64,000 nucleotides of DNA, taken from contig CM071597.1 of the NCBI GenBank assembly GCA_036435485.1, positions 178,046,147-178,110,146 of the forward strand, read 5' to 3'. Both the position numbers and the translations under genes were made by a program. The notes beneath the pieces were generated by a model. That model was not told where the DNA came from. It did no database searches and was given only the letters and a program-made list of their open reading frames with translations. Origin of the DNA: Saposhnikovia divaricata. Taxonomy: Eukaryota; Streptophyta; Magnoliopsida; Apiales; Apiaceae. Each line of letters begins with the position of its first letter. Positions within the stretch are counted from its first letter, which is position 1. Positions 1 to 11,907 of the stretch are shown piece after piece.

Positions 1-54
1 GTAAGGGATGACGATCAATATCGCAACCCACAGCCCCGAGGGCTAGTAATCAAC

Positions 55-823
55 ATGATCTCAGGAGGCCCGACTGCGGCCGGGACAACTAAGAACTCTC
101 GGAAGGCTTATGCCCGAGAGGTGATGCATATTGTTGGAGAGGCACCAAAGCGTGCAAGAACCGAAGTAACAATCGAATTTGATGATTCAGACCTTGAATG
201 GATGAAGTTCCCCCACGATGACCCGCTCGTCATAACTCTTATGATTGGAAACTCAGGGGTGAAGCGAGTCTTGATAGATAATGGAGCTTCTGTCGACATT
301 CTGTTTCATGATGCTTTTATGAAGATGGGGTACAATGATTCTCAGTTGACCCCCAATAACATGCCTATATGGATTTAACGGAGTAGAATCCAAAATTGAG
401 GGAACTATTCAATTACCCGTCACGATCGGAAAGAAGCCAATGGAGGCCACGCAGATGCTGAACTTTTTGTTTATCAAATCATCTTTTACTTACAATGTCA
501 TCCTTGGGAGGACTGGACTTCACGCTTTTAAGGCTGTGGCCTCAACCTATCACATGAAGATCAAGTTTCCAACCAGGAATGGTGTAGGAGAACAAAAAGG
601 TGATCAGAAAATGGCTAGGAGCTGCTATGTAGCTGTGTTAAGGCCTGATGGAGTCGGGGGGCAGGTCCTTCCGATTGAAGATGTGGATGTCCACAGTGAT
701 AAGGAAGACCGAGAAAGGTCGGCAGAGGACATCACACAAAAGCCTCAGACAGTCATTAAGGCTAAGGCATCAACTAACTTCGTGGTTGAATGTACCATTG
801 GTAACCAAGAAGTCGGGGGGTAG
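55..823 (+). pseudogene. Gypsy gag C-terminus and aspartic protease, frameshifted
   Basis: The frame from 55 encodes the end of gag and a retropepsin with the active-site phrase LIDNGASVDILF (about 267-302). A one-base frameshift near 370 breaks it. Reading resumes in another frame (GVESKIEGTIQL, then VILGRTGLHAFKAV near 500-530, the conserved second protease block) and runs to a stop at 823. The last 20 or so codons match the C-terminus of RNase H and not protease, so RT and most of RNase H are deleted between them. The protease would have cut the Gag-Pol polyprotein. Not functional. Confidence 0.8.
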
Positions 824-2479
824 GAGATAGTACCCCAAGCAGAAAGTGAACTTCAGAATAAGAATGATGAGACCAGAAGGAGTAATGGGTGCTCTATTTT
901 GATGGAGCATCAAAAACAAAATCAAGTGATGCAGGCCTAGTCTTGCAAGAGCCCCGATGGGTTCAAACTATCTTAATAGGACTTAGCTTCGTATTTATCT
1001 AGTAGAAGTAGAAATAAGGTTCAATGAAACCATTGCAGAGCATGTTGCTCCAAGTAGGACAGTAGTACTCTATGTAAGGGTTGAACCCACTTCAAGTTAT
1101 TAATTCAAGTTTGTTTTTCGTTCTCTATTCTGTGATTTTATTTATGTGCCAAGCACCTGATGTGTGTAAGTCAAAGATGACCAAGTACCGAAAATAAAAG
1201 AATATACGAATGGAAACAAACAAATGCATAAATAAAAACCCTGAAGGGTCGAGAGTTAGGTTATAATACAACCAAATAAGAGTTTAAGTCCTTGAAGGAC
1301 CCTGGATAAAAGACAAGATTATTAAAAACCCACATCTGGCAATCAAAGCCATGCAAGGCTGTGGATGCTAAGAACTAGCTACTCTTCAATATTTTTTAAA
1401 TGCCTGGAGTGAGGATACAAGGATGAAGCAAATAAAGAACCTTGAATTATAGTCCTAATGTCAAGGGATATAAGAATACCCTTGAAAATGGATTAAAAAG
1501 TTCAAGCAAGTTTTCGTCTCGGAAGTTTAAAAGGCAAGAAGCCCACGGGATTGTATTTTTCGAAATCTAAATCGAGGATCAACCTTAAATCCTTGACCTA
1601 GAATCAAGAAAAACGAGAAGCAAAGATAGGTTTGAAAACCCTGAAATCAGAACAAAGGTTTGAGACAAGCCATGAAAGACATGAAGTCAAGTAAGGGATC
1701 CTAGAGAACTTTAGTTTGACCTCAATCCAAAAGAAAGGTTGTGAATACTTGGTAGTCGATATATGAACACCAACGTTGAACATGTGAATATCAACCTCGA
1801 ATCCTAGGTGGAGAAACACGAGATATTAGCCATGAAGGCCAAGAAGGTCAAACTTGAGGGGGTCATGAACCTCCAATCCAGATCCAAAGGTTGAAGCTTC
1901 AAGTCAAAACTTGAAAACCAATATGAAATTTTGGATTCTCGATCCAGAACGCCAACATTGACCATCTAACACCAATGTTGAACACTTGAATATCAACCCT
2001 GAAATGGAGATTGAAAACGTCCTAGGGAAGGTTCAAGACCTCATGGGGTCGACCAGAAGCCAATGAGGCGTTCAGCCGACCTTAAGGAGCCGACCAGAGG
2101 CTCTGATGTTTTGGTGGTTTAAAACACCCAAAACTTGGCTTGAAACCATGTGAAGGTAGTCCAATATGCACTCTTTCATCTAAACTTCAAGGTTAGAGTT
2201 TAAAGAACTTCCTTGAGGTTGAAAACCCTTAATTTCGAACATCAACATTCGACATTCGAATATCGGCATTTGAGCATCAACGTTCAACACTCGAACAGCC
2301 CTAAGGCCGAGCACATGCCAACCGAGAGCCGCTAGAGAAGCCCCAGGAACCAAGACAAACATTGAATCCATGATGGCCAATCGATCCAAGGAAGGTTGTT
2401 TTAAAAACTCTAGGTTGATGTCAACCCAAGATGAGGAGTCTGCAGGAGCCACTTACCATAGGCTAATAAACAAGCTAGA
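824..2479. other. Non-coding part of the Tat-like element
   Basis: About 1.65 kb without a credible gene. Its first 120 bases still encode the start of the second RNase H (YFDGASKTKSSDAGLVL, about 897-950), then homology is lost. From 1750 to 2300 a loose motif of the CAACGTTGAACA / CATTCGAATATC type recurs, and GCCGACC words occur near 2070-2100 as in 29.6-31.1 kb. It looks like 3' untranslated or spacer DNA of the same family. Confidence 0.55.
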
Positions 2480-3463
2480 TTTTTACACCCTTGACCGGGA
2501 AGACCAAGGAGGTCTACGGGGATGACATGTTAGTCAAGAGCCTAATCAAGGCATGCCATATTAAGAACCTCAGAGAGGCATTTGAAGTGCTGAGGTACCA
2601 CAAGATGATGTTGAATCCAGCCAAGTTTGCCTTTGGCGTGAGATCTGGAAAATTTTTGGGTCTGATGGTTTCAAAAGCGAGGCACAGAAGCCAATCCTAA
2701 TAAGATCAAGGAAATCCTAGATATGGAATCACCACGTTCCATAAAGGACGTACAGAAATTGACTGGAAGAATTACAGCCTTAGGGAGATTCATCTCCAAG
2801 TCTGGAAACAATTGTTTGCCTTTCTTTCAGGCTTTGAAGAAGGTGAAAATTTTTGAATGGACTTCAGTGAGCCAAGAGGCCTTTGAACAGTTGAAAAAGT
2901 ACATGGCTGAAGCCCCGTTGTTGGCCAAACCTATTCCCGGAGAGACCCTATATCTATATCTAGCAATATCCGAATAAGCACTGAGTGTCGTTCTCATTCG
3001 AGAGGAAAACAAGGTTCAAAAGCCTATCTACTACGTGAGCAAGATGTTGCACGGAGCTGAGTTGAATTACTCTCCCATTGAAAATTTTTCTTTGACACTG
3101 GTAACAACCCCAAGGAAGCTACGACCATACTTCTAGGCACACAAAATTGAAGTCCTGACGGACCAACAATTAAGAAACATATTGCATAGCCCGAAGGCCA
3201 ATGGAAGGATAATTAAGTGGGCGATAAAACTCAGATAATTTGATATCGCGTACAATCCTCGAATTGTAATTAAGCCACAGGCACTTGCCGACTTCGTGGT
3301 TGAATGTACCATTAACAACCAAGAAGTCGGGGGGTAGGAAGGCACAACACCCTAGCAAGGGCAAGATGAGAAACCCCAAGAGGGAGAGAAAGATGAAGTT
3401 CAGAAGGAATATTGAGTGACCTATTTTGATGGGGCATCAAAAACAAATGGAATATTGAGTGAC
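2480..3463 (+). pseudogene. Gypsy RT end, RNase H and start of second RNase H
   Basis: The frame at 2491-2700 gives the end of the RT palm, with YGDDMLVKS where the family has YVDD, so the catalytic turn is altered. The thumb/connection follows at 2723-2977 (SIKDVQKLTGRITALGRFISKS) and RNase H to about 3335 (KPIYYVSKMLHGAELNYSPIE, QALADFVVECT), with in-frame stops near 2975 and 3135. At 3419 the second RNase H begins (YFDGASKTN) and is cut by element A at 3463. The normal product would synthesise element cDNA and degrade RNA in hybrids. This copy is dead. Confidence 0.8.
3459..3463. repeat. Left target-site duplication of element A (GTGAC)
   Basis: GTGAC directly precedes the TGTTAGGTCC terminus of element A and is repeated at 28311-28315 after the ...CCTTTCA terminus. 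This fixes the ends of the 24.8-kb composite insertion. Confidence 0.93.
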
Positions 3464-4217
3464 TGTTAGGTCCAATATGTTTGTAGAAGGGGGGGTTGAA
3501 TACAAATAGTACTGTTTAATCGAAATTTGTCCGGATAATTTAATTTATATTTTGACAAATTTGAGCGGAATTAAATGAAACAAAATTCAAGTTGAATATA
3601 AAATTATATTAACTTGAGGGGTTTGTTACAAATACAGTACAGAATTTATATCTAGTTAATAAAAACAAATTAGAAAATTCGACATGAATTTTTCTAGATT
3701 TGTTAATAAAAATCAAGATATAGATTAGGAGTAAAAACTCGCTAATAGTACAAGAGTATCAAGTAAACAAGTTCTATCGGATCAGATATTAAAAATAAGA
3801 TGAACTTGATTTTCTATGAATTTTTCTGCTCCTGCAGGTTGTGTTCTTGATGAAAGAGAAGAGAGTAAACTGCCTTTGTTGAATGTATTATTCTTGTCTG
3901 TCTGTCTTGTGTCATCTGTGTCTTCATATATAATATTTACTGCCTCTTTATCTTCAAATATAACTGTCAAGACAATAGGCAATACAATCTATTCTTCCAA
4001 GACAATCAATTTTGTACTGCCAAGAAAATAGGCAATACAATCGGCAAGACAATCAGGTTCTTCCAAGACAATCGGCAAGACAATCAAATTCTGAGATCTT
4101 TGTCTTGCTTTATCAATAATTATCATTCTGTCTGAAGCTTTTTCTGTTTGATCATTATCAAGAAAATCTGATTTGAACTGTCAAGACAATCGTCAAGACA
4201 ATCAAATCAGATTTTTA
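3464..4217 (-). repeat. Element A downstream LTR, distal part (split by element B)
   Basis: Aligns with 26809-27540 of the other LTR, with scattered substitutions and one short indel near 4004-4025. It begins TGTTAGGTCC, holds six exact AAGACAATC copies and stops at the TTTTA target site of element B. Confidence 0.92.
4213..4217. repeat. Left target-site duplication of element B (TTTTA)
   Basis: TTTTA abuts the TGTTGATATAATTG terminus of element B and is repeated at 16898-16902 after its CCTAACA end. The uninterrupted sequence is seen in the other LTR of A near 27535. Confidence 0.9.
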
Positions 4218-4735
4218 TGTTGATATAATTGATGTAATGTTTCAGTGTTTAAGTGTAACAGTGATATATCAGAGTTTAACTGGAAGGAAGTCAGAGTTTA
4301 CTAAAGTCTGACTGACGGAAGCTGGACAGAGTTTAGTAAAGTCTGTTTGGAAGCAGCACGTACAGAGTCAACAGAAGATATTAGAGATCAATTGAAGATT
4401 GATATGGAAGCGAGATCTTTGGAGACTGGATAGCTATCAAAGAGATCGAGTTGACTTAGGAGACGTGTGAAAATCTGTAATTGATATCATTGTATAGCTG
4501 ATTATTAGGAATATCAATTAGCGATTGTATAGCAGCTGTATATTTTATAAATACAGTTAGGTTAACCCTAGAAGGGTATCGTGCATCGAACTATCTTTAT
4601 TGTAACCTAGCAGCTCTTTGTGATAGTTTACATCACGAAGAGGGTTTTTAATATCAGAAGATTTAAAGTGCATAATCATCTTACTTGTTAAACTCTCATA
4701 CGAATTTGATTATTAATTGTGTATTCGGCCTAACA
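4218..4735 (+). repeat. Element B 5' LTR
   Basis: 518 bp, TGTT...AACA. A good promoter box, TATAAATA, lies at 4546-4553. Three CAGAGTTT motifs lie in the upstream part (4270, 4292, 4327). Matches 16379-16897. Confidence 0.95.
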
Positions 4736-4753
4736 AGTGGTATCAGAGCCAAT
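4736..4753 (+). promoter_or_regulatory. Element B primer-binding site (tRNA-Met)
   Basis: TGGTATCAGAGCC starts two bases after the 5' LTR and is the complement of the 3' end of initiator tRNA-Met, the usual primer of plant copia elements. Confidence 0.92.
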
Positions 4754-4796
4754 CTGTTACTTTATTACAGGTTAAGATCCAAATACAACAATAATC

Positions 4797-7031
4797 ATGT
4801 CAGCAATTCCTCCACCAACATCTACTAGTTCTGAAAAGGCTCCTACTACTGTGTGTCGTTATGAACCAATCAGGGTTCCTATTCTCAGGCCATCAGAGTA
4901 TGCCATGTGGAAGGTCAAGATGACTATGTTTTTAAAGGCTATAGATCCAGAATATCTTGACAGGATTTATGAAGGCCCTCACAATCCTACAAAGCTATCT
5001 GCTGCAACTGCTGGTGAAGAAGCTAAAATAGTTCCAAAGGAAAAGAAGGACATGACTCCTGATGATCTATCATCAATTGCTAAGGATGCGAAGGTTAGGC
5101 ATTTACTGCATAGTGCTTTAGACAATGTTATGTCTAACAAAGTGATTAACTGCACCACTGCAAAAGAGATATGGGATGCTCTTGAAGTCAGATGTCAAGG
5201 AACTGCTGCTATTAAGAAGAATAGGAGAAACATACTCACACAAGAGTATGAGCACTTTGAGGCTAAACCTGAAGAGACCATGACAGAAACATTTGATAGA
5301 TTCTGTAAACTGCTCAATGATCTGTCATTGGTCAACAAAGAGTATGATCTAGAAGACTCAAATCTCAAGTTTCTTCTTTCTCTACCTGAAAAGTGGGATG
5401 TGAAAACAACCACTATTAGAGACAACTATGAACTTGCTGAAACAGAGATTGATGAAATCTATGGGCTGCTCAAAACTCATGAATTGGAAATGGAGCAGAG
5501 AAACAGGAGATCAAGCAGGAAGGCAAAGTCTGTTGCTTTTAAGGTTGAAGAGAAGCCTCAGAAGAAAGAGGCATCAAGAAGGAAAATGAAGGGAAAAGCT
5601 TTGGTCATACACTCAGAAAGTGAATCATCAAACTCTGATTGTGATTCAAACTCTTCTGAATCATCTGACTCTGAGGATGATGAAGAAGAAATGAGAAAAA
5701 TGGCTGTGTTGATGGTGAAGACCTTCAAGAAAATGGGTTTCAAGAATTTCAAGAAAGGGAAAAGGTTTTCTAGAGATTCAAATGAAGACAGAAAAAGTTT
5801 CAGGAAGTCTGAAAGAAAAGAGACCAAGTCTGGGAAGAAGGATAAATCTGAAATTCAATGCTACAAGTGTAAGGAGATGGGTCACTATGCTCCTGAGTGC
5901 AAGAAGGGTAAAACTGGAAAGGTACTCATCACAAAAGGCAGAGATTGGGCAGACACTTCAGATTCTGATGAAGAAATTAACTATGCTCTCATGGCTACTA
6001 CTGAATCAGAAACTACTGAAAATCAGGTACCTCTAACTACCTATGCTTATAATATTGATGAAATTTCTCAATTAAGAATTTATCTTAAGTCATTGCATAT
6101 AAGTTATAGGGATCAGACTTTAGAGAATGAGAGGATAAAATCTGAAAATTCTGAACTTAAGGTTAGAAATAAACTTGTTGAAGAAAAACTTGAAAACATG
6201 CAACAAGTTCAGAAAGAGAGAGATGATGCTGTTTCTATAGAACAGGATTTGCTTCAGAAATATAAACAACTAGAATCTGAGTTGGAGGAAGCAAATAAGA
6301 AAATTAGGACTTGGACTAATTCTGGAAAGGACACTCAACAGATTTTTCAAACAGACACTGTTGGTCTAGGTTATAATGAGGGAGATGAACTTAGATTTCA
6401 AAATCAAGTTAAAATCAGACCTCATTTTGTACATGGAGCCGGTAAATTTTTGTCTGATAATGAAAAAGAAGCTGTTAAAAGTGAACCAATAAAAACTAGT
6501 GTTAAACAAGTTAATATTGGTTCAATGACAGATAAACAACTCAAACATAAACTGAAGGAGTTAAAATCTGTTAAGAAACAGGGAGTGTCAAATAAGAACA
6601 GAAATGGAAAAGTAGGTATCACTTCAGGAAATAAACCAATGCTTGCTAGTTATGCTCCAAGGAAGACATGTCATAACTGTGGTAGTACTAAGCATCTTGC
6701 AAATTTCTGCAAGAAAAACAAAAATATAAATTCTTTTCCTTCCAAGTCTGAGGTAAAGAAGGATTTTGCTAGAACTAAGCCACAGACTTTATGCACACAC
6801 TGTGGAAGCACTTGGCATTCTATTTATACTTGCAGACAGTATCATGCTATCTATCATAATTACTATGAACTTAAACCCAATCTGAAATGGGTTAAAGTTA
6901 AAACTGCAAGTGTAAACTCTGATACTGTTAGCTCAAACTCTGATAATGTTTATTCCGCTGCTAAAGCTAACAAAGTTAAGAATGTCAAAGGATCCAAGCA
7001 AGTCTGGATCCTTAAATCTAATCCTCAGTAA
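4797..7031 (+). CDS. Element B Gag (capsid/nucleocapsid), intact
   Basis: 744 codons without interruption; ATG 44 nt after the primer site. N-terminal half is the copia Gag (UBN2/DUF4219-type) domain: YAMWKVKMTMFL at about 36-47 and NILTQEYEHF..ETFDRFCKLLNDL at about 142-178. An acidic Ser-rich stretch follows at about 270-300. The zinc knuckle CYKCKEMGHYAPEC is at about 355-368. Then comes a coiled-coil-like region (about 425-500) and two more knuckle-like motifs, CHNCGSTKHLANFC (625) and CTHCGSTWHSIYTC (666), a long C-terminal extension typical of Sirevirus Gag. It packages element RNA into cytoplasmic particles. Three AAACTCTG motifs lie in it, all read as Asn-Ser. Pol follows in the +1 frame. 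Confidence 0.92.
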   Translation: MSAIPPPTSTSSEKAPTTVCRYEPIRVPILRPSEYAMWKVKMTMFLKAIDPEYLDRIYEGPHNPTKLSAATAGEEAKIVPKEKKDMTPDDLSSIAKDAKVRHLLHSALDNVMSNKVINCTTAKEIWDALEVRCQGTAAIKKNRRNILTQEYEHFEAKPEETMTETFDRFCKLLNDLSLVNKEYDLEDSNLKFLLSLPEKWDVKTTTIRDNYELAETEIDEIYGLLKTHELEMEQRNRRSSRKAKSVAFKVEEKPQKKEASRRKMKGKALVIHSESESSNSDCDSNSSESSDSEDDEEEMRKMAVLMVKTFKKMGFKNFKKGKRFSRDSNEDRKSFRKSERKETKSGKKDKSEIQCYKCKEMGHYAPECKKGKTGKVLITKGRDWADTSDSDEEINYALMATTESETTENQVPLTTYAYNIDEISQLRIYLKSLHISYRDQTLENERIKSENSELKVRNKLVEEKLENMQQVQKERDDAVSIEQDLLQKYKQLESELEEANKKIRTWTNSGKDTQQIFQTDTVGLGYNEGDELRFQNQVKIRPHFVHGAGKFLSDNEKEAVKSEPIKTSVKQVNIGSMTDKQLKHKLKELKSVKKQGVSNKNRNGKVGITSGNKPMLASYAPRKTCHNCGSTKHLANFCKKNKNINSFPSKSEVKKDFARTKPQTLCTHCGSTWHSIYTCRQYHAIYHNYYELKPNLKWVKVKTASVNSDTVSSNSDNVYSAAKANKVKNVKGSKQVWILKSNPQ

Positions 7032-7041
7032 TTGCTTATGA

Positions 7042-10000
7042 TTGCAGGGCAACAGGGAGACAACCCTAGTTGTGGACAGTGGATGTTCAGGACACATGAT
7101 TGGAAATAAAGCCCTGCTATCAGACTATGAGGAGAAGGCTGGCCCAAAAGTTTCCTATGGTGATGGCAATGTAGGAAGAACATTGGGATATGGAAATATT
7201 AATCTTGGAAATGTCATCATCAACAATGTAGCTCATGTCCCAGGACTCAAGCATGACTTGTTATCTGTGAGTCAAATCTGTGACAAGGGATATCATGTAG
7301 ATTTTCAGCCTGAATATTGTGAAGTTATCATCAAAACTACAGGAAAGGTTGTTCTAGTTGGTAATAGGCAAAACAACATTTATGAAATCAAGCTTTTAAT
7401 AGACTCTGTTGGAAAAGCTGTTTGCCTGTCTACAAGAATGTCTAGTGAAGAGAGTTGGAAGTGGCACAAGATACTCTCACATTTGAACTTGAACAACATC
7501 AATGAATTGATCAGAAAGGATCTTGTAAGAGGACTCCCAAAGGCTCAGTTAAATGTTGATGGCCTATGTGATTCATGTCAAAAGGCCAAGCAAAGGAAGT
7601 CATCTTTCAAGAGCAAGACAAAATTTTCAATCACTAATCCTTATCATCTTCTGCATGTTGATCTCTTTGGTCCAGTAAATGTTATGTCTATATCAAGAAA
7701 GAAATATGCTTTAGTAATTGTTGATGAATACACTAGATTCACTTGGGTGTATTTTCTAGCAAAGAAGGATGAAACTACATTAACTCTGATGGAGCATGTG
7801 AAGCTTCTGGACAAAGGATCAAGTAACAAAGTCAGAATCATCAGAAGTGATAATGGAACTGAGTTCAGAAATGCAACAATGGAAGAATTCTGCAAGGACA
7901 ATGGAGTGAAGCAAGAATTTTCAGCACCTGGTACACCACAACAAAATGGTGTAGTTGAAAGGAAAAATAGAACCTTGATTGAAGCTGCCAGAACTATGCT
8001 TGATGAAGCAAAATTGCCAACTTATTTCTGGGCAGAAGCTGTTCAAACTGCTTGTTTTACTCAAAATACTACACTGATCAATAAGCATGGAAAGACACCA
8101 TATGAGATGGTGAAGAAAAAGAAGCCTAACCTGAAATACTTTCATATTTTCGGGTGCAAATGCTTTGTTTTGAAGACTCATCCTGAACAGTTGACCAAGT
8201 TTGAGCTAAAGGCAAATGAAGGAATTTTTGTTGGCTATCCACTGTCAACAAAGGCATTCAGAGTTTACAATCTGAGAACTAAAGTTATCATGGAATCTAT
8301 ACATGTCTCTTTTGATGACAAGAAGATAACTGGACTTGAAGACATAGATGAATATGATCAACTGAACTTTGAAAATGAAGATTTAAACTCTGTTGAAGTA
8401 AACTCTGATCAAACTATTCTGACAGACTCTGTTGAAACAAACTCCGAACCTCTACTGGTAAACACTGGAGAAACTTCTCAGCCACAAGAAAGGGAAGAAC
8501 CAGTTGAGGGGGAGCATGATCAAGATGAAGACTCAAACATTGATACTGAGTCAACTGAAAAATCTGGATCAAACTCTGATGATTCAAACTTTGAAAATTC
8601 AAATTCTGACTCTGGGCAGTCAAGTTCAGGGGGAGTCTCAGAAAATGAAGAAAGACCATAACAAAATCAGGAGAGCATGGATCAAGGGGGAGGATCACAT
8701 GCTGACAGAAGTCATTTGCCTTCTGCAAGGAAATGGACCAAATCACATACACCTGATTTGATAATTAGTGATCCAGATGCAAAAGTGAAAACAAGAAGTG
8801 CCACTGCAAGTGAATGTTTGTTTCATGCATTCTTGTCTAAAAATGAACCAAAGAAAGTGGAAGAAGCTCTTCAAGATGCTGACTGGATAACAGCAATGCA
8901 GGAAGAGTTGAATGAATTTGAAAGGAATGAAGTTTGGACCCTTGTACCAAGGCCAAAGAACAGATCTATTGTTGGTACTAAATGGGTTTTCAGAAACAAG
9001 ACTGACAGTGAAGGTGTTATCACAAGGAACAAGGCTAGACTGGTAGCAAAAGGCTATTCACAGCAGGTAGGAATAGACTATGATGAAACATTTGCTCCAG
9101 TTGCAAGATTGGAGGCAATCAGAATTTTTCTAGCATATGCCTCTCACAAGAAATTCAAAGTGTTCCAGATGGATGTGAAAAGTGCTTTTCTGAATGGGAA
9201 GCTTGAAGAAGAAGTGTTTGTTGAACAACCACCTGGATTTGTGGACCCAAAATATCCAGACTATGTCTACAGGCTGGATAAAGCACTCTATGGACTTAAG
9301 CAAGCACCAAGGGCATGGTATGAAACTCTGGCTCAATTTCTCTTAGAAAGTGGATTCAACAGAGGTACTATTGACAGAACTCTGTTTTATTTCAAATCTG
9401 GGAGTGACTTGCTTTTAGTTCAGATTTATGTTGATGACATTATCTTTGGGTCTACTAATGATAAACTCTGTAAGAAGTTTGTCAAGCTCATGCAGTCCAG
9501 ATATCAAATGAGCATGATGGGAGAGCTTAGTTATTTTCTAGGCCTACAGGTGAGTCAAACAAATGATGGTATCTTCATTAATCAAGCAAAATATACCAGA
9601 AATCTTCTCAAGAAATTTGGTATGCTTGACTGTTCATCTGCATCAACTCCCATGGCAACAGCAACTAAATTGGACAAAGACACAGGAGTTTCTGTGGATA
9701 TGACAAACTACAGGGGCATGATAGGATCTCTTCTTTACTTGACAGCTAGTAGGCCTGACATCATGTATGCAACCTGTCTTTGTGCAAGGTTTCAGGCAGA
9801 TCCTAGAGAGCCACATCTGACAGCTGTGAAAATAATCTTCAAGTATCTCAAGGGCACCATATCATTAGGTTTGTGGTACCCCAGAGAATCAGATTTCAAG
9901 CTACTTGGGTATTCTGATGCAGACTTTGCAGGCTGCAAGATAGACAGAAAGAGCACTAGTGGAAGTTGTCAATTTCTTGGTGACAGACTTATCTCTTGGT

Positions 10001-10371
10001 ACAGCAAGAAACAGAAATCAATTTCTACATCTACAGCTGAAGCAGAGTATATTGCAGCTGGTAGCTGTTGTGCACAGATCTTGTGGATGAAGAATCAATT
10101 GCTGGATTATGGATTGAGGTACAGTAAGATTCCTATTTACTGTGATAATCAAAGTGCTATTGCTATGACAGGTAATCCAGTACAACATTCAATGACCAAG
10201 CACGTCAGCATAAGGTACCACTTCATCAGAGAACATGTGGAAGAAGGGAATATTGAACTACATTTTGTGTCTACAGAACAACAGCTTGCAGATATTTTCA
10301 CCAAACCATTGAGTGAAGCTACATTTACAAGACTGGTCAATGAACTAGGAATGGTCTCTGGTTCTGACTAG
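7042..10371 (+). pseudogene. Element B Pol (protease-integrase-RT-RNase H), one nonsense codon
   Basis: One frame, broken only by TAA at 8659-8661, between integrase and RT. Protease: VDSGCSGHMIG near residue 11. Pre-integrase zinc region: WHKILSHLN and LCDSCQKAK. Integrase DDE residues: D at 7660 (VDLFGP), D at 7849 (SDNGTEF) and E at 7957 (QQNGVVER), with D-35-E spacing. RT has intact YVDDIIFGS at 9427. RNase H carries YSDADFAG, STAEAEYIAA and CDNQSA. It should copy element RNA and integrate the cDNA. There is no ATG at the 5' end and a stop lies just upstream at 7039, so expression would need frameshifting, splicing or readthrough from gag. The TAA probably replaced CAA. AAACTCTG occurs at 8385, 8400 and 8571. 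Confidence 0.93.
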
Positions 10372-11907
10372 GAATGTTGGTTAGATTCAAATTTTACTTA
10401 TGTAATGTGCTCATATTTCCTTGATTTGTTAAGTGCTAAGTGATCTCTGTTGATTAAACTCTGTTATGCATACTCTGTTAACATGTTTTTCTATCAAACT
10501 CTGTTAAACTCTGTCAGCATGCCTGTATGTCATACACTGTTAATAAGTTTGATAAACTCTGTGAACTCTGAGTTGATTTTTGTCTGAATGAAAACACCAA
10601 TGAAGAAATATGTATGAAGCATGATTCTCAGCAATTAATCATGAATCTTTCTGAGTTATTATGATCTAATCTTAGATTGTACAGAAAGTTAACACAGCAT
10701 GATACTGGTTCATATTTATAGCATCTCTTAGTTTATTTTGTCCTAAACTCTGAGTCTATAAATACTGTATGCATTGCCTTTCATGAATAACTACTAATGT
10801 TGATGAACTCTAAACTCTGTTAGTTATACTCTGGTAGATTAAAATGCTTACTGCAATACCCCAAAGAAAATGTATATAGGTTGCTATACTCCTTTGAGAT
10901 TATGTTGGAGACTAGGATGACCCAGGAACTTATTGGTATATAATATGTGCTAAAATTCTCTGATTTTTGGTGACTAGTCAAAGACTAGGATGACCCAGGA
11001 ACTTATCAAAATGATAAGGGCTAAATTTTTTGAATTTTTGGTGACTAGCTCCAACCTCTAATTACTGGAATGAATAGAATAAAAAAAAATAGCAATAGAG
11101 GGGGTATAAAATATATTAAATGTTACTGTATATAGATTGATTACTACAGAGTTTAGCTTTCATCATACAGTCAGTGTTTACTATGAGAGTTTGTGCATCC
11201 AGTGTTTATTGATTTACTTTATGGATTTTATGAAAAATTAGATGCTCTAAAAATTGATTTGGTAAACTCTGCTTCACACACACATATTTTCATAACTGTG
11301 CAATTTTTGAAAGGGTTTTGGTGATAAAGTTGGAGAATTGACAAACGCTGTTGATTTGTGGTTCGTACTCTGAGGTAAATTTTCATTTGGACAATTTGAA
11401 AATTTTGGAGTAAATAGTGCTTTTGACAACTGTTAATAAGTGTATTGTGTTAAAGTGTCTTGGAAATAGGAAAGAGAATACAACGGTGATAATTGCTATT
11501 TTTACTGCGCATCATTAATTGATCCAGTGTATGTATACTACAAGTAATCCCTAATTGTTCTGTTCCTGATTTAATTGTGGTTATTGTTGATGAATTTGTT
11601 ACTTATATGATTACTTTAATTAGTTTTCATTTTCTTTGATTTAATTCTTTGAAGAACAATTCATAAACATAAAATTTGCAGAACACATTGAATAAACTAG
11701 AGAAATAGGATACTTCATTAATAATAAGAAAGAGATTACATGCAAGTATTACATCTTTTTGTTCTCTCTATCTACTAATCCATTCAACAGGAAAATAAAA
11801 AGTAAAGTCCAAACCACTCCATTGTTAGCAGCTATCCCAGATCCCATCTTTGCCACTTTGTTTGGGTGGAAGTTGAAGGGATAAGGTTATTTTTGCTGAC
11901 ATATTCA
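10372..11907 (+). other. Element B long spacer after pol, dense in AAACTCTG motifs
   Basis: No protein gene on the plus strand. Eight exact AAACTCTG/CAGAGTTT copies lie at 10456, 10496, 10506, 10554, 10745, 10812, 11147 and 11264. A possible TATA box (TATAAAATATA) is at 11104. Bases 11650-11907 would form the 3' untranslated region of the antisense gene at 11908-12165, whose strand also shows a 33-codon hydrophobic mini-frame (about 11747-11848). Confidence 0.7.
10909..11050 (+). repeat. Two-copy tandem repeat of about 72 bp in element B
   Basis: GACTAGGATGACCCAGGAAC begins each unit and TTTTTGGTGACTAG ends it, with a diverged centre. Function unknown. It lies in the spacer between pol and ORF3. 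Confidence 0.8.

Larger units (their letters stand above)
1..3463 (+). mobile_element. Decayed Ty3/gypsy Tat/Retand-like element, left part
   Basis: Broken gypsy coding sequence in the order gag end, protease, RNase H end, non-coding DNA, RT palm end, RNase H, start of a second (archaeal-type) RNase H. The phrase ISGGP..AG..SRKAYAR before the protease and the second RNase H are typical of the Tat/Retand lineage. No LTR is visible and the left end lies outside the window. Element A interrupts it after 3463, and the same RNase H resumes at 28311. The RNase H C-terminal phrase FVVECT..NQEVGG occurs twice (near 780 and 3295), so two partial copies, or one rearranged copy, are present. Confidence 0.8.

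Noticed and set aside
2511..2537. YGDD in the Tat-like RT as a functional variant
   Set aside because: The surrounding gene has many stops and frameshifts, so the change from YVDD is most simply decay.
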